Shown here piece by piece: positions 1 through 8,388 of a stretch of DNA of 60,604 nt; the stretch's first letter is position 1, and each line of letters opens with the position of its first letter. The position numbers were made by a program, and so were the translations under genes. The DNA lies in contig JAAWCE010000095.1 in NCBI GenBank assembly GCA_022793065.1, forward strand, positions 1 to 60,604. The letters are read 5' to 3'. Under the pieces are notes generated by a model, which was not told the origin of the DNA, did not search any database, and was given only the letters and a program-made list of their open reading frames with translations. The DNA comes from Lachnospiraceae bacterium. Lineage in GTDB: Bacteria > Bacillota > Clostridia > Lachnospirales > Lachnospiraceae.

Positions 1-30
1 AGTATGTCTTAATAACTCATATTACCCAAG

Positions 31-62
31 AACCCATGCGGATATATTCTACATGGGTTTTT
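31..62 (+). terminator. Rho-independent terminator
   Basis: AACCCATG at 31-38 pairs with CATGGGTT at 52-59 and a short T tract follows. It probably ends a gene that lies before the window. Confidence 0.6.
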
Positions 63-104
63 GTTGTAATAGCCCCCTACTGGGAAGAAAGGGGGTGAGA
101 GAAA

Positions 105-470
105 CTGAGATATTCTAAACAATTCATGGAGCATATCGAGTATGTGTTTCATGCGTTCTGTAAGATTGTCCTGCGCCATGAAGCCATGAACGCATGGCGG
201 GATTTGAAGCGGAAAGAAGAACGAGAAATATCCCTTGACTATCTGATGTCAGAACGATATTTTGAACCGTCTGCTATGGACAACTACTTTGAAAAGCAGG
301 ACAAGCCGACCGTATTTCTTGTGTTGGGAAAGGGAGTTATCGTTGATGATGAACAGTTAGCAACGGCATTATCGAGATTGCCGGAATTAAGACGAGAAGT
401 TTTATTGCTTTATTACTTCATCGGTTATCGTGATGAAGCGATCGTCAGACTATATGGTCACATATGCTGA
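105..470 (+). pseudogene. Truncated sigma-70-like factor of a conjugative element
   Basis: The reading frame matches the small sigma-like regulators carried by Firmicutes integrative and conjugative elements: an N-terminal helix (FHAFCKIVLRHEA), a middle HEIS/EISLDYL-type segment, and a region-4 start (LSRLPELRREVLLLYYFIGY). It breaks off at the helix-turn-helix (YRDEAIVRLYG then HIC and stop), where family members continue with a second recognition helix. The frame is open upstream of the ATG at 126 to a CTG at 105, which sits 6 bases after a GGGGGTGA ribosome site, so the original start was probably there and has changed or is CTG. It is probably non-functional and marks an old mobile-element insertion. 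Confidence 0.65.
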
Positions 471-543
471 TATGTTTCAATTTGGTATATTCATAGTTGC
501 GCTTATTGGTTTATGCCATAATATTTTTAAGCGTAGAAAGTAA
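454..543 (+). CDS. Putative holin-like toxin (Hol-Tox type), 30 aa
   Basis: A 30-residue ORF beginning MVTYADMFQFGIF, one hydrophobic helix (about residues 8-23) and a basic tail KRRK. This is the pattern of the short Hol-Tox peptides common in Firmicutes chromosomes and mobile elements, thought to act in the membrane as type I toxins. The ORF starts inside the truncated end of the sigma-factor remnant in another frame. No good ribosome site is visible upstream (CGATCGTCAGACTAT), so the join may have removed it. An imperfect stem follows at 549-599. Confidence 0.55.
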   Translation: MVTYADMFQFGIFIVALIGLCHNIFKRRK

Positions 544-548
544 ATGAG

Positions 549-600
549 AAAGGCAAAGAGCAAGACAAAGAGCAAGACTATATCCTACTCTCTGCCTTTA
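549..600 (+). terminator. Imperfect stem-loop, possible terminator
   Basis: AAAGGCAAAGAG (549-560) pairs with CTCTCTGCCTTT (588-599) with one mismatch, directly after the small toxin ORF. The loop holds a direct repeat of AAAGAGCAAGAC. There is no long T tract, so termination is uncertain. Confidence 0.35.
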
Positions 601-669
601 TTGCACCCTGTTTGTCAGCGTTGATGATAAGTTGGTTTCTATACTTCCTTATCACCATAAACATAATTG

Positions 670-1451
670 CTTATTGTCTTTTTTGTTGTTATCCTTATAT
701 TGTCGATCAGCAGCAGCTATCAGGCGGTGAAGAGCTATGAATTGTGGGACAGGGATGGGTTTGTGGCAAGCGGATGGGAAAATTAATTCCTTTTTTGAAA
801 ACCGCTTAAGAACGATAAAACGGAGGCCGGATGAGAATAGTAATTTTATTTATACGGAAACCGAAAAAGAGATGTTTATGGAGAGAGCAGAGGAACTTAC
901 CAAATTAAGGGTAGGCTTTGCGGAAGGATGGAAAATCCTGAACCATGACATGGGCAGTTTTATACCTTTTAGCTTGCTCATGATATTCATCATCATAATG
1001 CCGCTCTTTGCTGACGATGCACAGACTAAGATGAAGGAACTTTGCCTGTCCACAAAAAATGGGAAAAAGGAGCTCGATCTGACGAGGATTATCACGGCGT
1101 TCGGAGTGGGGAGCGTATTATATTTTGTGGCAGTCATATTTTATTTCTTTGCGAAAATGATTCCGTTTGGTTTTTCAGGAGGCGGTGAGTATATACAGAG
1201 CAATGAAGATACCTTTTTTCTGTATTCAATATCACATATGCAAGGCAGTTTGTCTGGAACTGCAGCCGTTGCTATATATAGCGCTTGTTTTTGTTATTTC
1301 CATGACAATCCTGAGTTCGGTTCTGATGGAGAGGGTTATGGAAGGAATTGTAGTAGTCAGCTTTTATGGTCGGGATAGCCATATGGTGGTTACGAAGAAA
1401 GAGAGTAGGGACAGCATTTCACGGCAATCCAAAAGCATTTCACAGCAATAA
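670..1451 (+). pseudogene. Frameshifted ABC-2 type permease subunit
   Basis: Pieces of one membrane protein occur in different frames. Around 670-775 the frame reads hydrophobic residues then YQAVKSYELWDRDGFVASGW and stops. From about 840 a second frame carries FSLLMIFIIIMPLFADD and MKELCLSTKNGKKELDLTRII, typical of ABC-2 permeases of peptide or bacitracin-type exporters. After about 1215 the protein continues in the +1 frame (KAVCLELQPLLYIALVFVISMTILSSVL) and stops at 1451. At least two frameshifts make it a pseudogene. The ATPase partner is absent. The following response regulator probably once controlled this exporter. Confidence 0.65.
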
Positions 1452-1514
1452 AATTGTTTTCATATTTTGGGCAGACTAAAATATCTGCCTATGCAATGAC
1501 GAGGAGGTGGCGTA

Positions 1515-2219
1515 TTGATCCATATTGCAATCTGTGATGATGAAAAACATATGTCCGACCATTTCAGGGTGATGGTCTCCAATTTTTTCCTTAAAAAAAA
1601 CAAAGAGATCCATTTGCGGACATTTTTAAGCGGCGAAGAGTTGCTGAACTACGATGGGCAGATCGATATACTGTTTCTGGATATTCAGATGAAGGATATG
1701 GACGGTATGGAAACGGCAAGGAAACTGAGACAAAATAAGTTCCATGGCTTTCTGATTTTTATCACAGTACTGAAAGAGATGGTGTTCCAGTCTTTTGAGG
1801 TAGAGGCCTACGATTATCTGGTCAAGCCGGTGGATGAAAAACAGTTTGAAAAGACAATGGAGCGCCTTTACGCTTCCATGCAAAACGCCAGCGAAGACAG
1901 TCTTCTGGTGCAAAGGGGATATGAGGGTCGCATCATTCCAAAGGATGAAATTGTCTTTTGTGAGATTATAGACCGGAAAATATATCTGCACTTGGTTTCC
2001 GGCGAGGTTGTTGATTATTATGAACGAATTGAAAATCTGGAAACGAAGCTGAACAATCATTTTTTTCGATGCCACAGGAGCTATCTTATTCATCTGAAGC
2101 ATTTAAAAGGCTATAAAAACGGGACTGCCTATATGGATAACGGCGGGGAGGTTCCTGTATCACGGCTGCGGAGCAAGGAGTTTTCCCAGGTTGTTCTGCA
2201 GTATATGAAGAATATATAA
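1515..2219 (+). CDS. LytTR-family response regulator (AgrA/VirR type)
   Basis: A 234-residue two-domain regulator. The receiver spans about residues 1-120 with the acidic pair CDDE near the start, the phospho-acceptor in DILFLDIQMKDMDG, and the lysine in YLVKPV. The C-terminal LytTR DNA-binding domain (about 135-230) contains HFFRCHRSYLIHL. The start is TTG, 6 bases after a GAGGAGGTGG ribosome site. It belongs to the two-component family that controls peptide signalling and exporters. The gene is intact although the permease before it and the kinase after it are broken, so it may now be an orphan regulator. Confidence 0.9.
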   Translation: MIHIAICDDEKHMSDHFRVMVSNFFLKKNKEIHLRTFLSGEELLNYDGQIDILFLDIQMKDMDGMETARKLRQNKFHGFLIFITVLKEMVFQSFEVEAYDYLVKPVDEKQFEKTMERLYASMQNASEDSLLVQRGYEGRIIPKDEIVFCEIIDRKIYLHLVSGEVVDYYERIENLETKLNNHFFRCHRSYLIHLKHLKGYKNGTAYMDNGGEVPVSRLRSKEFSQVVLQYMKNI

Positions 2220-2231
2220 GAGGTGATACAA

Positions 2232-2952
2232 GTGAGGCGGGTAAAAAGCCTGAAAAAGAAACTATGGCCTCCTTTTTATTTCTTGTTTGCGGTATGTGCA
2301 GTGATTGTGAACAATTTTGTTCCGGTGCGAACAATCATTGGATTCTTGGTGATTGTGTTTCTTCTTACAGCGTGCGGGGTACTGGTCTGTCATTCGGATA
2401 TCAAATCCTCCCTTTTGTATGCAGTGCTGACGACTGAAATCATGCTGTTGTGCTATGGAGTTACAGGCTGTGAGCTATATTGAGGATATGGACAATATGG
2501 CGGAGAAAATGTCTTTTCCCTGCAGCACCAATAATCCGGTAGTGGATATTCTGGTGGGAAACAAACTGGGGATTGCAAAAAGCATGGAGATTAACGTGGA
2601 CTGTTGCCTCCTTCTGCCATATCCCTGCAGCTTGCGGGACATTGATATCTGCATTGTTTTGTCTAATGCTTTGGACAATGCAATCTGCGCATGTAAGAGT
2701 TTAGATGCTGGCAAGGAAAAATATATCCAGGTGTCAGGGCGTATACAGGGGGATTTCCTTATGATTCAGGTTGAGAACAGCTTCCATAGAAAAGGTGTGT
2801 TCAAAAAAGGGACGGGCCTGTCGAATGTAAAAGCGGTAGCAGAAAAATATGGCGGAGCCATGAGTATTGAGACAAAGGAGGATATCTTTGTCCTTCATGT
2901 GCTGCTGATCATCCCACAGCGTCCAGAAAGTATTCTACAACAAATGGATTAA
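2232..2952 (+). pseudogene. GHKL histidine kinase with internal deletion
   Basis: Two fragments of a sensor kinase of the AgrC type. The first (2232-2483, GTG start after AGAGGTG) has two hydrophobic helices, FYFLFAVCAVIVNNFV and IIGFLVIVFLLTACGVL. The second (2455-2952, another frame) begins near the kinase core and carries the GHKL ATPase: NNPVVDILVGNK, the N box VLSNALDNAI, and GTGLSNVKAVAEKYGG. The rest of the sensor and the phospho-acceptor histidine region are missing, so roughly 150-250 residues were lost with a frameshift near 2455. The C-terminal part might still be translated as an ATPase fragment, but sensing and phosphotransfer should be lost. Confidence 0.75.
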
Positions 2953-3064
2953 TAGGTTGCTTTCTACAGACGAAAAAAGAAAAAGGGAGTTGTCTGTGCA
3001 GGCAGACGCAAGGCGATGGAAAAGCCAACACCTGACAAAATCAAATGGAAGGAGAAACATATTT

Positions 3065-3673
3065 ATGGCAATGCAGATTAATGGAAACTATGATCATTTC
3101 GGAACTGACTACGCGGAACAGGTGAAGGAAAAACAGGCCGCTGGAAGGTGGGAAAAGGCAAAGGAAGCAGAGAAGGCTGTAGAGGGAAAAAGCTCTGGTA
3201 AGCTGTCCGCACCACAGGATGAATACATCAGCAGTGAAAAATCCGGGAAAGAGCCTGCTGGGTTGTATCGGATGGGCTGGGATGAGAGCGGCAACCGGAA
3301 AATTATTTTTGATGACCCGAAAGCTGTTCATGCAAATGGAAAGGAAAATCAAAAAGCTGCTCATGTGAATGAAGCGGAAGAACTGAAAGCAGAGGAAGAC
3401 CGTTTCAGGGAAAGCACAGACGGCAAAGATCCAAAGGTAAGCGGGAACAGCCAGGGGAAGCCGGAGGAGAAATGTGTCATAGATACCGATAAGGTTGACA
3501 GGGAAATCAAGAATCTGAAAGAGAAAAAACAGCAGTTGGAACAGCAGATTCAGTCAGCTTCCGGGGATGAGAAGAAAATTCGGGAACTGGAGAAAAAGCT
3601 GGCGCAGGTAGAAAACGAGTTAAGTCAAAAAGACAATGATATCTACAGGCGCCAGAGTGCTTCTGTATCATAA
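3065..3673 (+). CDS. Hydrophilic coiled-coil protein of unknown function
   Basis: A 202-residue protein with no signal peptide or membrane helix. The start at 3065 (MAMQINGNYDHFG) is chosen because GGAGAAAC precedes it. The N terminus (NGNYDHFGTDYAEQVKEKQ) resembles small Lachnospiraceae proteins whose role I do not know. The middle is charged and probably disordered, with a short ordered-looking GLYRMGWDESGNRKIIFDD. The last 60 residues (about 140-195) form a heptad-rich coiled coil (IKNLKEKKQQLEQQIQSA). It lies next to the damaged LytTR locus. No function is proposed. Confidence 0.6.
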   Translation: MAMQINGNYDHFGTDYAEQVKEKQAAGRWEKAKEAEKAVEGKSSGKLSAPQDEYISSEKSGKEPAGLYRMGWDESGNRKIIFDDPKAVHANGKENQKAAHVNEAEELKAEEDRFRESTDGKDPKVSGNSQGKPEEKCVIDTDKVDREIKNLKEKKQQLEQQIQSASGDEKKIRELEKKLAQVENELSQKDNDIYRRQSASVS

Positions 3674-3755
3674 TGAAAGAGATTCATATTTGGATGGGGA
3701 CCAGGCCAAACAGGTCTGCGCTGATGGGAAAGCTCAAACAGGATATGTTCCGTCT

Positions 3756-4421
3756 TTAATTACATTCCTGTTTCATAGCGAAATATCCTATAAGTACCGT
3801 CCATACATAGGCGCAGGTTTTGGGAATCATCAGCATCCCAATCAGGGGGATGGCGTCCGCCCACAGCACTACCGGGATGTAAAAACCGAAGCTCAGTACA
3901 ATGGTCAGCCACATCCAGCGGAAGGCTTTATCTCCAAGAGTCTTTGCGCTGCGATAAAATAATATGATCACCAGAAGGCCCAGCAGGGCAAAGGGAATGT
4001 TGCGGTAGATGCCCCAGGAGAGAGGCGCTTCGGTACTGAGCCACTGATTCTGGGGCATCATGCACAGCGCAATCCTTACACCGGCCAGAACGTACACGGA
4101 GGCAGTAAGGAGGTTCTGGCCGGTGATTTTATACCTCTGCCGCCAGACATAATAGAGCAGTACATAGAAAATAGTCATAGTCACGGAAGTAATCCATTTT
4201 CCAATGCCCAAAGGAACAGTGTAATTCTCCAGACCGGTAGTACACAGGGCAAGCGCGCGGGGAACTAGATGGAACGAATCTCCCGCGCCCAGCACCACAG
4301 CCATCCATCCGAACAGACGAAATTGCCGGTTTCCTTTGCTGCCTCGTATCATCAAAAGCCCAATGGTAATGACAGAAATGAGATAGACAGCATCAAACAA
4401 GGTTTCTACAAATGCTTGCAT
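3756..4421 (-). CDS. Seven-helix integral membrane protein of unknown function
   Basis: A 221-residue, strongly hydrophobic protein with about seven membrane segments. The loop after helix 2 carries GAGDSFHLVPRA, with polar Asp, Ser and His in an otherwise hydrophobic stretch, which could be a functional site. I do not recognise the family. Upstream lies the TetR gene on the same strand, and the 220-base gap between them contains a palindrome (4592-4604) with the same half-sites as the operator in front of tetR. It is therefore probably the target gene of that repressor, under its own repressible promoter. Confidence 0.75.
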   Translation of the reverse strand: MQAFVETLFDAVYLISVITIGLLMIRGSKGNRQFRLFGWMAVVLGAGDSFHLVPRALALCTTGLENYTVPLGIGKWITSVTMTIFYVLLYYVWRQRYKITGQNLLTASVYVLAGVRIALCMMPQNQWLSTEAPLSWGIYRNIPFALLGLLVIILFYRSAKTLGDKAFRWMWLTIVLSFGFYIPVVLWADAIPLIGMLMIPKTCAYVWTVLIGYFAMKQECN

Positions 4422-4591
4422 AGTTCATTCTCCTTTATGTTTTATTTTGAGCTATGGCCGCAAATATTGCGCTGCCATAGTTACAATCGAATAATAATCC
4501 AGCCCACTGAAAAGAAGCGTCCAGGCCCATATAGACAAACATCATAAATCATTCCTGCTTTTGATTTACTTTCATCATCTGCTTCTTTTGG

Positions 4592-4604
4592 TGAACGTTG
4601 TTCA
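4592..4604 (-). promoter_or_regulatory. Second operator for the adjacent TetR regulator
   Basis: TGAAC-GTT-GTTCA is a perfect 5+3+5 palindrome. Its half-sites are identical to the operator at 5214-5228. On the minus strand a TTGAAC -35-like hexamer overlaps it, placing it in the promoter of the 7-TM gene that starts at 4421. Confidence 0.6.
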
Positions 4605-4641
4605 ATTTGCGGGATAAAAAATACCACAATACAGTGGAATT

Positions 4642-5199
4642 TTAATAAAGTGTCCTGCGGACAATTTCCAATACAGCGGTGGGGTCATAGTCCTGTCGCA
4701 GTAAAGCGGACAGCATAAGTGAGAATAAGACATCAGCAAATTTTTCCGCACTAAACTGTTCCGTAAACGCATTGGCCCTGATTCTGGTATCCTGCTTTAA
4801 AACGGAACACAATCCATCCAGGATATGCTGCCAGATTTGTTCCATTCTCCGTTGCCCATCGGATTTATCTTCCTGTATAAAACCCAGAGAGTGCAGCGAA
4901 AAAAAGCCAGGATATTGTTTGCAGCCATACTCCATCTGTTGGTACATCCAGGTAATACAGGCTTGCGTGTCCTGAAACACTGTGCCGTCATTGGGACGAT
5001 GAAAAATCTCGTGCCAGATGCTTTCTACCGCAGCACCCACCAGCGCAGCTTTAGAATCAAAATAATTGTAAATGGACCCTACAGATACCCCACAGGCCGC
5101 CGCCACAGAACGAATATTGATTGCAGCCCATCCCTCTTGCTGAATCAAATTCCGGCTTGTTTTCAAAATATCCTCTTTTGATGTTACAACTGTATTCAT
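4642..5199 (-). CDS. TetR-family transcriptional repressor
   Basis: A 185-residue protein with the N-terminal TetR helix-turn-helix at about residues 10-55: ILKTSRNLIQQEGW, INIRSVAAACGVSVGSIYNYFDSKAAL. The C-terminal helical domain should bind an unknown ligand. The minus-strand promoter is a consensus TTGACA-17-TATAAT, with an ATGAAC-N3-GTTCAT palindrome covering the -10 end, which fits autorepression. The same palindrome lies in front of the downstream 7-TM gene, so the two genes form a small regulon. Confidence 0.9.
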   Translation of the reverse strand: MNTVVTSKEDILKTSRNLIQQEGWAAINIRSVAAACGVSVGSIYNYFDSKAALVGAAVESIWHEIFHRPNDGTVFQDTQACITWMYQQMEYGCKQYPGFFSLHSLGFIQEDKSDGQRRMEQIWQHILDGLCSVLKQDTRIRANAFTEQFSAEKFADVLFSLMLSALLRQDYDPTAVLEIVRRTLY

Positions 5200-5213
5200 C
5201 GAATCACCTCAAT

Positions 5214-5255
5214 ATGAACTATGTTCATTATAGTGGGTCACAGTCTTGTTGTCAA
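5214..5255 (-). promoter_or_regulatory. tetR promoter and operator
   Basis: On the minus strand TTGACA (5255-5250), a 17-base spacer and TATAAT (5232-5227) form a perfect consensus promoter. The palindrome ATGAAC-TAT-GTTCAT (5214-5228) overlaps the end of the -10 box and the start region, where a bound repressor would block transcription. Confidence 0.8.
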
Positions 5256-5327
5256 GCAGATTTTATTTATTTTCTGAGATATCGCCAGAAAGCCATATGC
5301 CGCAACAGAAAAGTATGAGTGTAAATC

Positions 5328-5356
5328 TTGTAGCGCAAATGGGACTGTGATATAAT
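5328..5356 (+). promoter_or_regulatory. Promoter of the flavoprotein gene
   Basis: TTGTAG (5328-5333), 17 bases, TATAAT (5351-5356). Transcription would begin near 5363 and leave a leader of about 145 bases before the start codon at 5509. I see no clear riboswitch or terminator in that leader. Confidence 0.6.
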
Positions 5357-5508
5357 CAAAAATAAAATCTTAGATGGTTGCTCAGGTAAAAGGACAGACA
5401 TATGATAAGGGCGGCGTTTTTTTATGGAAGTATAGAAGCGATTGCATATAGTTTCATAAACAGGATTTTATTGCCGGAAAATTGATTGATATTTGCAAGG
5501 AGGTATAT

Positions 5509-7149
5509 ATGAAGTTTTTAATCATTGGAGGCGTGGCAGCGGGGACCAAAGCCGCTGCAAAATTGAAACGGGTCAATCCCCAGGCGGAAGTGACCATTGT
5601 CACCAAAGGAAAGGAGATTTCTTATGCGGGATGTGGATTGCCTTATTATGTGGGCGGAGCTATTGTGGATAAAGAACAGTTGATTGTCAATACGCCGGAC
5701 AAATACAGCGCGCTTACCGGCGTCACTGTATATCCTCAAAGGGAAGTGGTGTCCCTTGACCCTGATTTGAAAAAAGCTACAGCGATCAATATTGGTACAG
5801 GCGCGGAGGAAATATATACGTATGATGCCTGTGTATTGGCTGTGGGAGCTTCTCCGGTGGTACCGCCCATTTCGGGATTCAATCTTTTGGGGGTTTTTGT
5901 AATGCGTACCCCGGATGACGCCATTGCTGCAAGAGATTATATAGCTGGAGACAAAGTAAAGCATGTGGTTGTAGTTGGCGGCGGATTTATTGGTTTGGAA
6001 GTAGCGGAAAATCTGATGGAAAAAGGATTATCCGTAACACTGATTGATATGGCGCCCCAGATTATGCCGGGATTTGATACGGAAATGGCGGATTATGTGG
6101 TTAGACATCTTGAAAAAAAGGGAATGAGAATCTTTACTTCCACAAAATTAGAAGAGATAACAGGACAGGAACAGGTGGAAGGGGTGCGGACGGACAAAGG
6201 GTTGTTTCCGGCGGATGCGGTGATTCTTTCTATGGGTATTCGTCCCAATACAGAATTTTTACAAAACACAGGAATTGAGATGTATAAGGGGACGATTTTG
6301 GTGGATGACCAAATGGCTACCAATGTGCCGGATGTCTATGCTGCCGGAGACTGCGCTATGGTGAAAAATCGTCTCACCGGAAAAAGGCAATGGTCTCCCA
6401 TGGGTTCATCGGCCAACATGGAAGGACGTGTGCTGGCTCTTGCGCTGGGCGGCAGAGATGATGCTTATCCGGGCGTCCTGGGAACGGGTGTGGTAAAACT
6501 TTCCGGTTTATCAGGGGGCAGAACGGGACTTTCGGAAGTGCAGGCAAAAGCGGAGGGATATCATCCAATTTGTGCATTAGCGGTAACGGATGATAAGGCG
6601 CACTATTATCCCGGAAGCACTTGGTTTACTATTAAGCTGGTGGCGGATAGGGATACGCATAAATTGTTAGGCGTTCAGGTATTAGGACCCGGTGCGGTGG
6701 ATAAAGTGACGGATGTGGGGGTAATGGCGGTGACGTTTGGGGCCACGCTGGAACAGATGACCTGTTTGGATTTAGCATATGCGCCGCCTTTTTCCACAGC
6801 AATTCATCCCTTTGTGCAGGCGGTACACTTGTTGCTGAATAAGATAAGCGGAGATTTGGACAGTTTTACACCGGCGGAATATTTGGCGGGCGCGGCGGAA
6901 GGATATCGGGTGATAGATGTGAATGTTGCCAATTCCCACATGCCGGGCGCTGTCTGGGTGGATTTATCGGAGGTCAAAGGAGAAATAGATGGGCTTGACA
7001 AAGACGAGAAACTGCTGCTCGTCTGCAAAAGGGGAAAAAGAGCATATTTTCTGCAAAACAGGCTCAGAAGCTACGGTTATACCAACACAAAGGTGTTGGA
7101 GGGCGCTACCTTTTTCAATGTAATCAAAACAGCGGATACTGATAATTAG
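5509..7149 (+). CDS. CoA-disulfide reductase-like flavoprotein with C-terminal rhodanese
   Basis: A 546-residue FAD- and NAD(P)H-dependent pyridine nucleotide disulfide oxidoreductase. The FAD-binding glycines are at IIGGVAAG (residues 5-12). The single redox cysteine typical of CoA-disulfide reductase and NADH oxidase is Cys42 in SYAGCGLPYYVGG. The NAD site is VVVVGGGFIGLEVAE (about 150), and YAAGDCA binds FAD. Residues from about 460 form a rhodanese domain with active-site Cys506 in CKRGKRA. Such fusions reduce CoA disulfide or persulfide/polysulfide substrates. The start at 5509 follows AAGGAGG. An Rrf2 regulator and a cupin gene follow, suggesting a thiol or redox stress role. Confidence 0.9.
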   Translation: MKFLIIGGVAAGTKAAAKLKRVNPQAEVTIVTKGKEISYAGCGLPYYVGGAIVDKEQLIVNTPDKYSALTGVTVYPQREVVSLDPDLKKATAINIGTGAEEIYTYDACVLAVGASPVVPPISGFNLLGVFVMRTPDDAIAARDYIAGDKVKHVVVVGGGFIGLEVAENLMEKGLSVTLIDMAPQIMPGFDTEMADYVVRHLEKKGMRIFTSTKLEEITGQEQVEGVRTDKGLFPADAVILSMGIRPNTEFLQNTGIEMYKGTILVDDQMATNVPDVYAAGDCAMVKNRLTGKRQWSPMGSSANMEGRVLALALGGRDDAYPGVLGTGVVKLSGLSGGRTGLSEVQAKAEGYHPICALAVTDDKAHYYPGSTWFTIKLVADRDTHKLLGVQVLGPGAVDKVTDVGVMAVTFGATLEQMTCLDLAYAPPFSTAIHPFVQAVHLLLNKISGDLDSFTPAEYLAGAAEGYRVIDVNVANSHMPGAVWVDLSEVKGEIDGLDKDEKLLLVCKRGKRAYFLQNRLRSYGYTNTKVLEGATFFNVIKTADTDN

Positions 7150-7213
7150 GGTTTGTTCCAACTGTTTCGCAGAATAGATTTTTTACAGTGACACAATAAA
7201 ACGGAGATGCCAT

Positions 7214-7651
7214 ATGCAGATTTCAAGCAGATTTACCATTGCCATTCATATACTCATATGTATAGAGACTTTTAAAAGCGATTATAAAGTGACAAGCGAT
7301 TTTCTTGCATCAAGTGTAAATGTAAATCCCGTGGTGATAAGAAGACTGTTGCAGCAGTTAAAGAAGGCCGGAATTGTAAGTGTTGTGCGGGGCAGCGGGG
7401 GAGCGGACGTGGAAAAGCCGTTAAATGAAATTACATTACTTGACGTATACCATGCGGTGGAGTGTGTGGAAGAAAGCGGACTTTTTCATTTTCACGATAA
7501 TCCCAATCAACTTTGTCCTGTGGGTAAAAACATTCATTCCATTTTGGATATGAGACTTGAAAAAATACAAAAGGCAATGGAACAGGAAATGGAAGCCGTT
7601 ACAATTCAGGATGTCATAAATGATACGCAAAAATTAATAGCAATAAGATAA
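7214..7651 (+). CDS. Rrf2-family transcriptional regulator (YwnA-like)
   Basis: A 145-residue winged-helix protein. The recognition region is VTSDFLASSVNVNPVVIRRLLQ, followed by the wing VVRGSGGADVEKPLNEITLLDVYHAVE, both characteristic of Rrf2 proteins. It has two cysteines (VECVEE, QLCPVG) but not the three-cysteine cluster of iron-sulfur members, so it resembles the YwnA branch. It lies 65 bases after the flavoprotein gene and 130 bases before a cupin gene whose promoter carries inverted repeats, its likely target. Starts after ACGGAG. Confidence 0.85.
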   Translation: MQISSRFTIAIHILICIETFKSDYKVTSDFLASSVNVNPVVIRRLLQQLKKAGIVSVVRGSGGADVEKPLNEITLLDVYHAVECVEESGLFHFHDNPNQLCPVGKNIHSILDMRLEKIQKAMEQEMEAVTIQDVINDTQKLIAIR

Positions 7652-7700
7652 AAATACCCCATGAAGTAATCAGACACCACCGTTGCATAAAAATAAATGA

Positions 7701-7764
7701 TGTAACTATTGACATTACAACAAAAAGGTGATATAAGTATAGTTGTAGCAAAAATAATTACAAC
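7701..7764 (+). promoter_or_regulatory. Cupin promoter with two inverted repeats
   Basis: TTGACA (7709-7714), 17 bases, TATAAG (7732-7737). An inverted repeat TGTAA-N9-TTACA (7701-7719) covers the -35 box, and GTTGTA-N11-TACAAC (7742-7764) lies at the start of the transcript. Both are plausible sites for the Rrf2 protein encoded just upstream. Confidence 0.6.
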
Positions 7765-7780
7765 AGAAGGAGATAAGATT

Positions 7781-8131
7781 ATGGCAAATTATAACAAAGT
7801 AAGCGTAGCGGCGGATGCAAGAATAGAACTTCATGACAAGCTTTCCCTGACTGGAGCAGAAATAAGTATAAACAATCTTCCGGCAGGTGCAAGTGTGCCT
7901 TTTGTCCATGCCCATAAAAATAATGAAGAAATCTATGGGATTCTTTCTGGAAAAGGGAAAGTTGTCATTGACGGGGAGACTGTAGCGCTTGCGGCCGGGG
8001 ATTGGGTCCGCATTTCTCCAACGGCAAAGCGTCAATTTTTTGCAGCAGAGGATACTTCCATTGGTTTTATATGTATTCAGGTAAAGGAAAATTCTCTGGA
8101 AAGCTATACAAAGGACGACGCAGTGGTGTAA
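7781..8131 (+). CDS. Small cupin-domain protein
   Basis: A 116-residue single-domain cupin. The metal-binding motif 1 is visible as PFVHAHKNNEEIYGILSGKG (His, His, Glu), and motif 2 as LAAGDWVRISPTAKRQF, where the usual second-motif histidine is replaced. The start at 7781 follows AGAAGGAG, 7 bases upstream. These stand-alone cupins are often induced by oxidative or electrophile stress; the substrate is unknown. Its promoter carries two inverted repeats and sits next to an Rrf2 gene. Confidence 0.85.
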   Translation: MANYNKVSVAADARIELHDKLSLTGAEISINNLPAGASVPFVHAHKNNEEIYGILSGKGKVVIDGETVALAAGDWVRISPTAKRQFFAAEDTSIGFICIQVKENSLESYTKDDAVV

Positions 8132-8194
8132 GACGAAACGGTACAGTATGGGGAACATTATAATTATATAAGGCTTACAGGAAATAAGGAATAT

Positions 8195-8377
8195 ATGAAA
8201 AAATGTGAAGCGGTGTACAGAGGGACATTAAGCATGTTTATGCCTGATGGAAGCGCGTCCTGTGCATATGTTTATCCGGTATCGGTGAATGGCAGAAAAG
8301 GGGGATATTATGACCCATATGCCAATGACCAGGATTGGGGATTATATTTCATGCTCAGATATAAAAATAAGATATGA
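8195..8377 (+). CDS. Small protein of unknown function, 60 aa
   Basis: A 60-residue ORF beginning MKKCEAVYRGTLSMF, preceded by an AAGGAA-like ribosome site. It is rich in Tyr, Gly and Asp near the C terminus (GGYYDPYANDQDWGLYFMLRY) and has no membrane helix. Its stop codon lies within a few bases of the hydrolase start, suggesting translational coupling. No family is recognised, and it might be the remnant of a longer gene. Confidence 0.4.
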   Translation: MKKCEAVYRGTLSMFMPDGSASCAYVYPVSVNGRKGGYYDPYANDQDWGLYFMLRYKNKI

Positions 8378-8388
8378 TGAGGTATTAT

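Noticed and set aside
5363..5508. Riboswitch in the flavoprotein leader
   Set aside because: The leader has a T run near 5418 but no matching stem upstream and no recognisable aptamer core.
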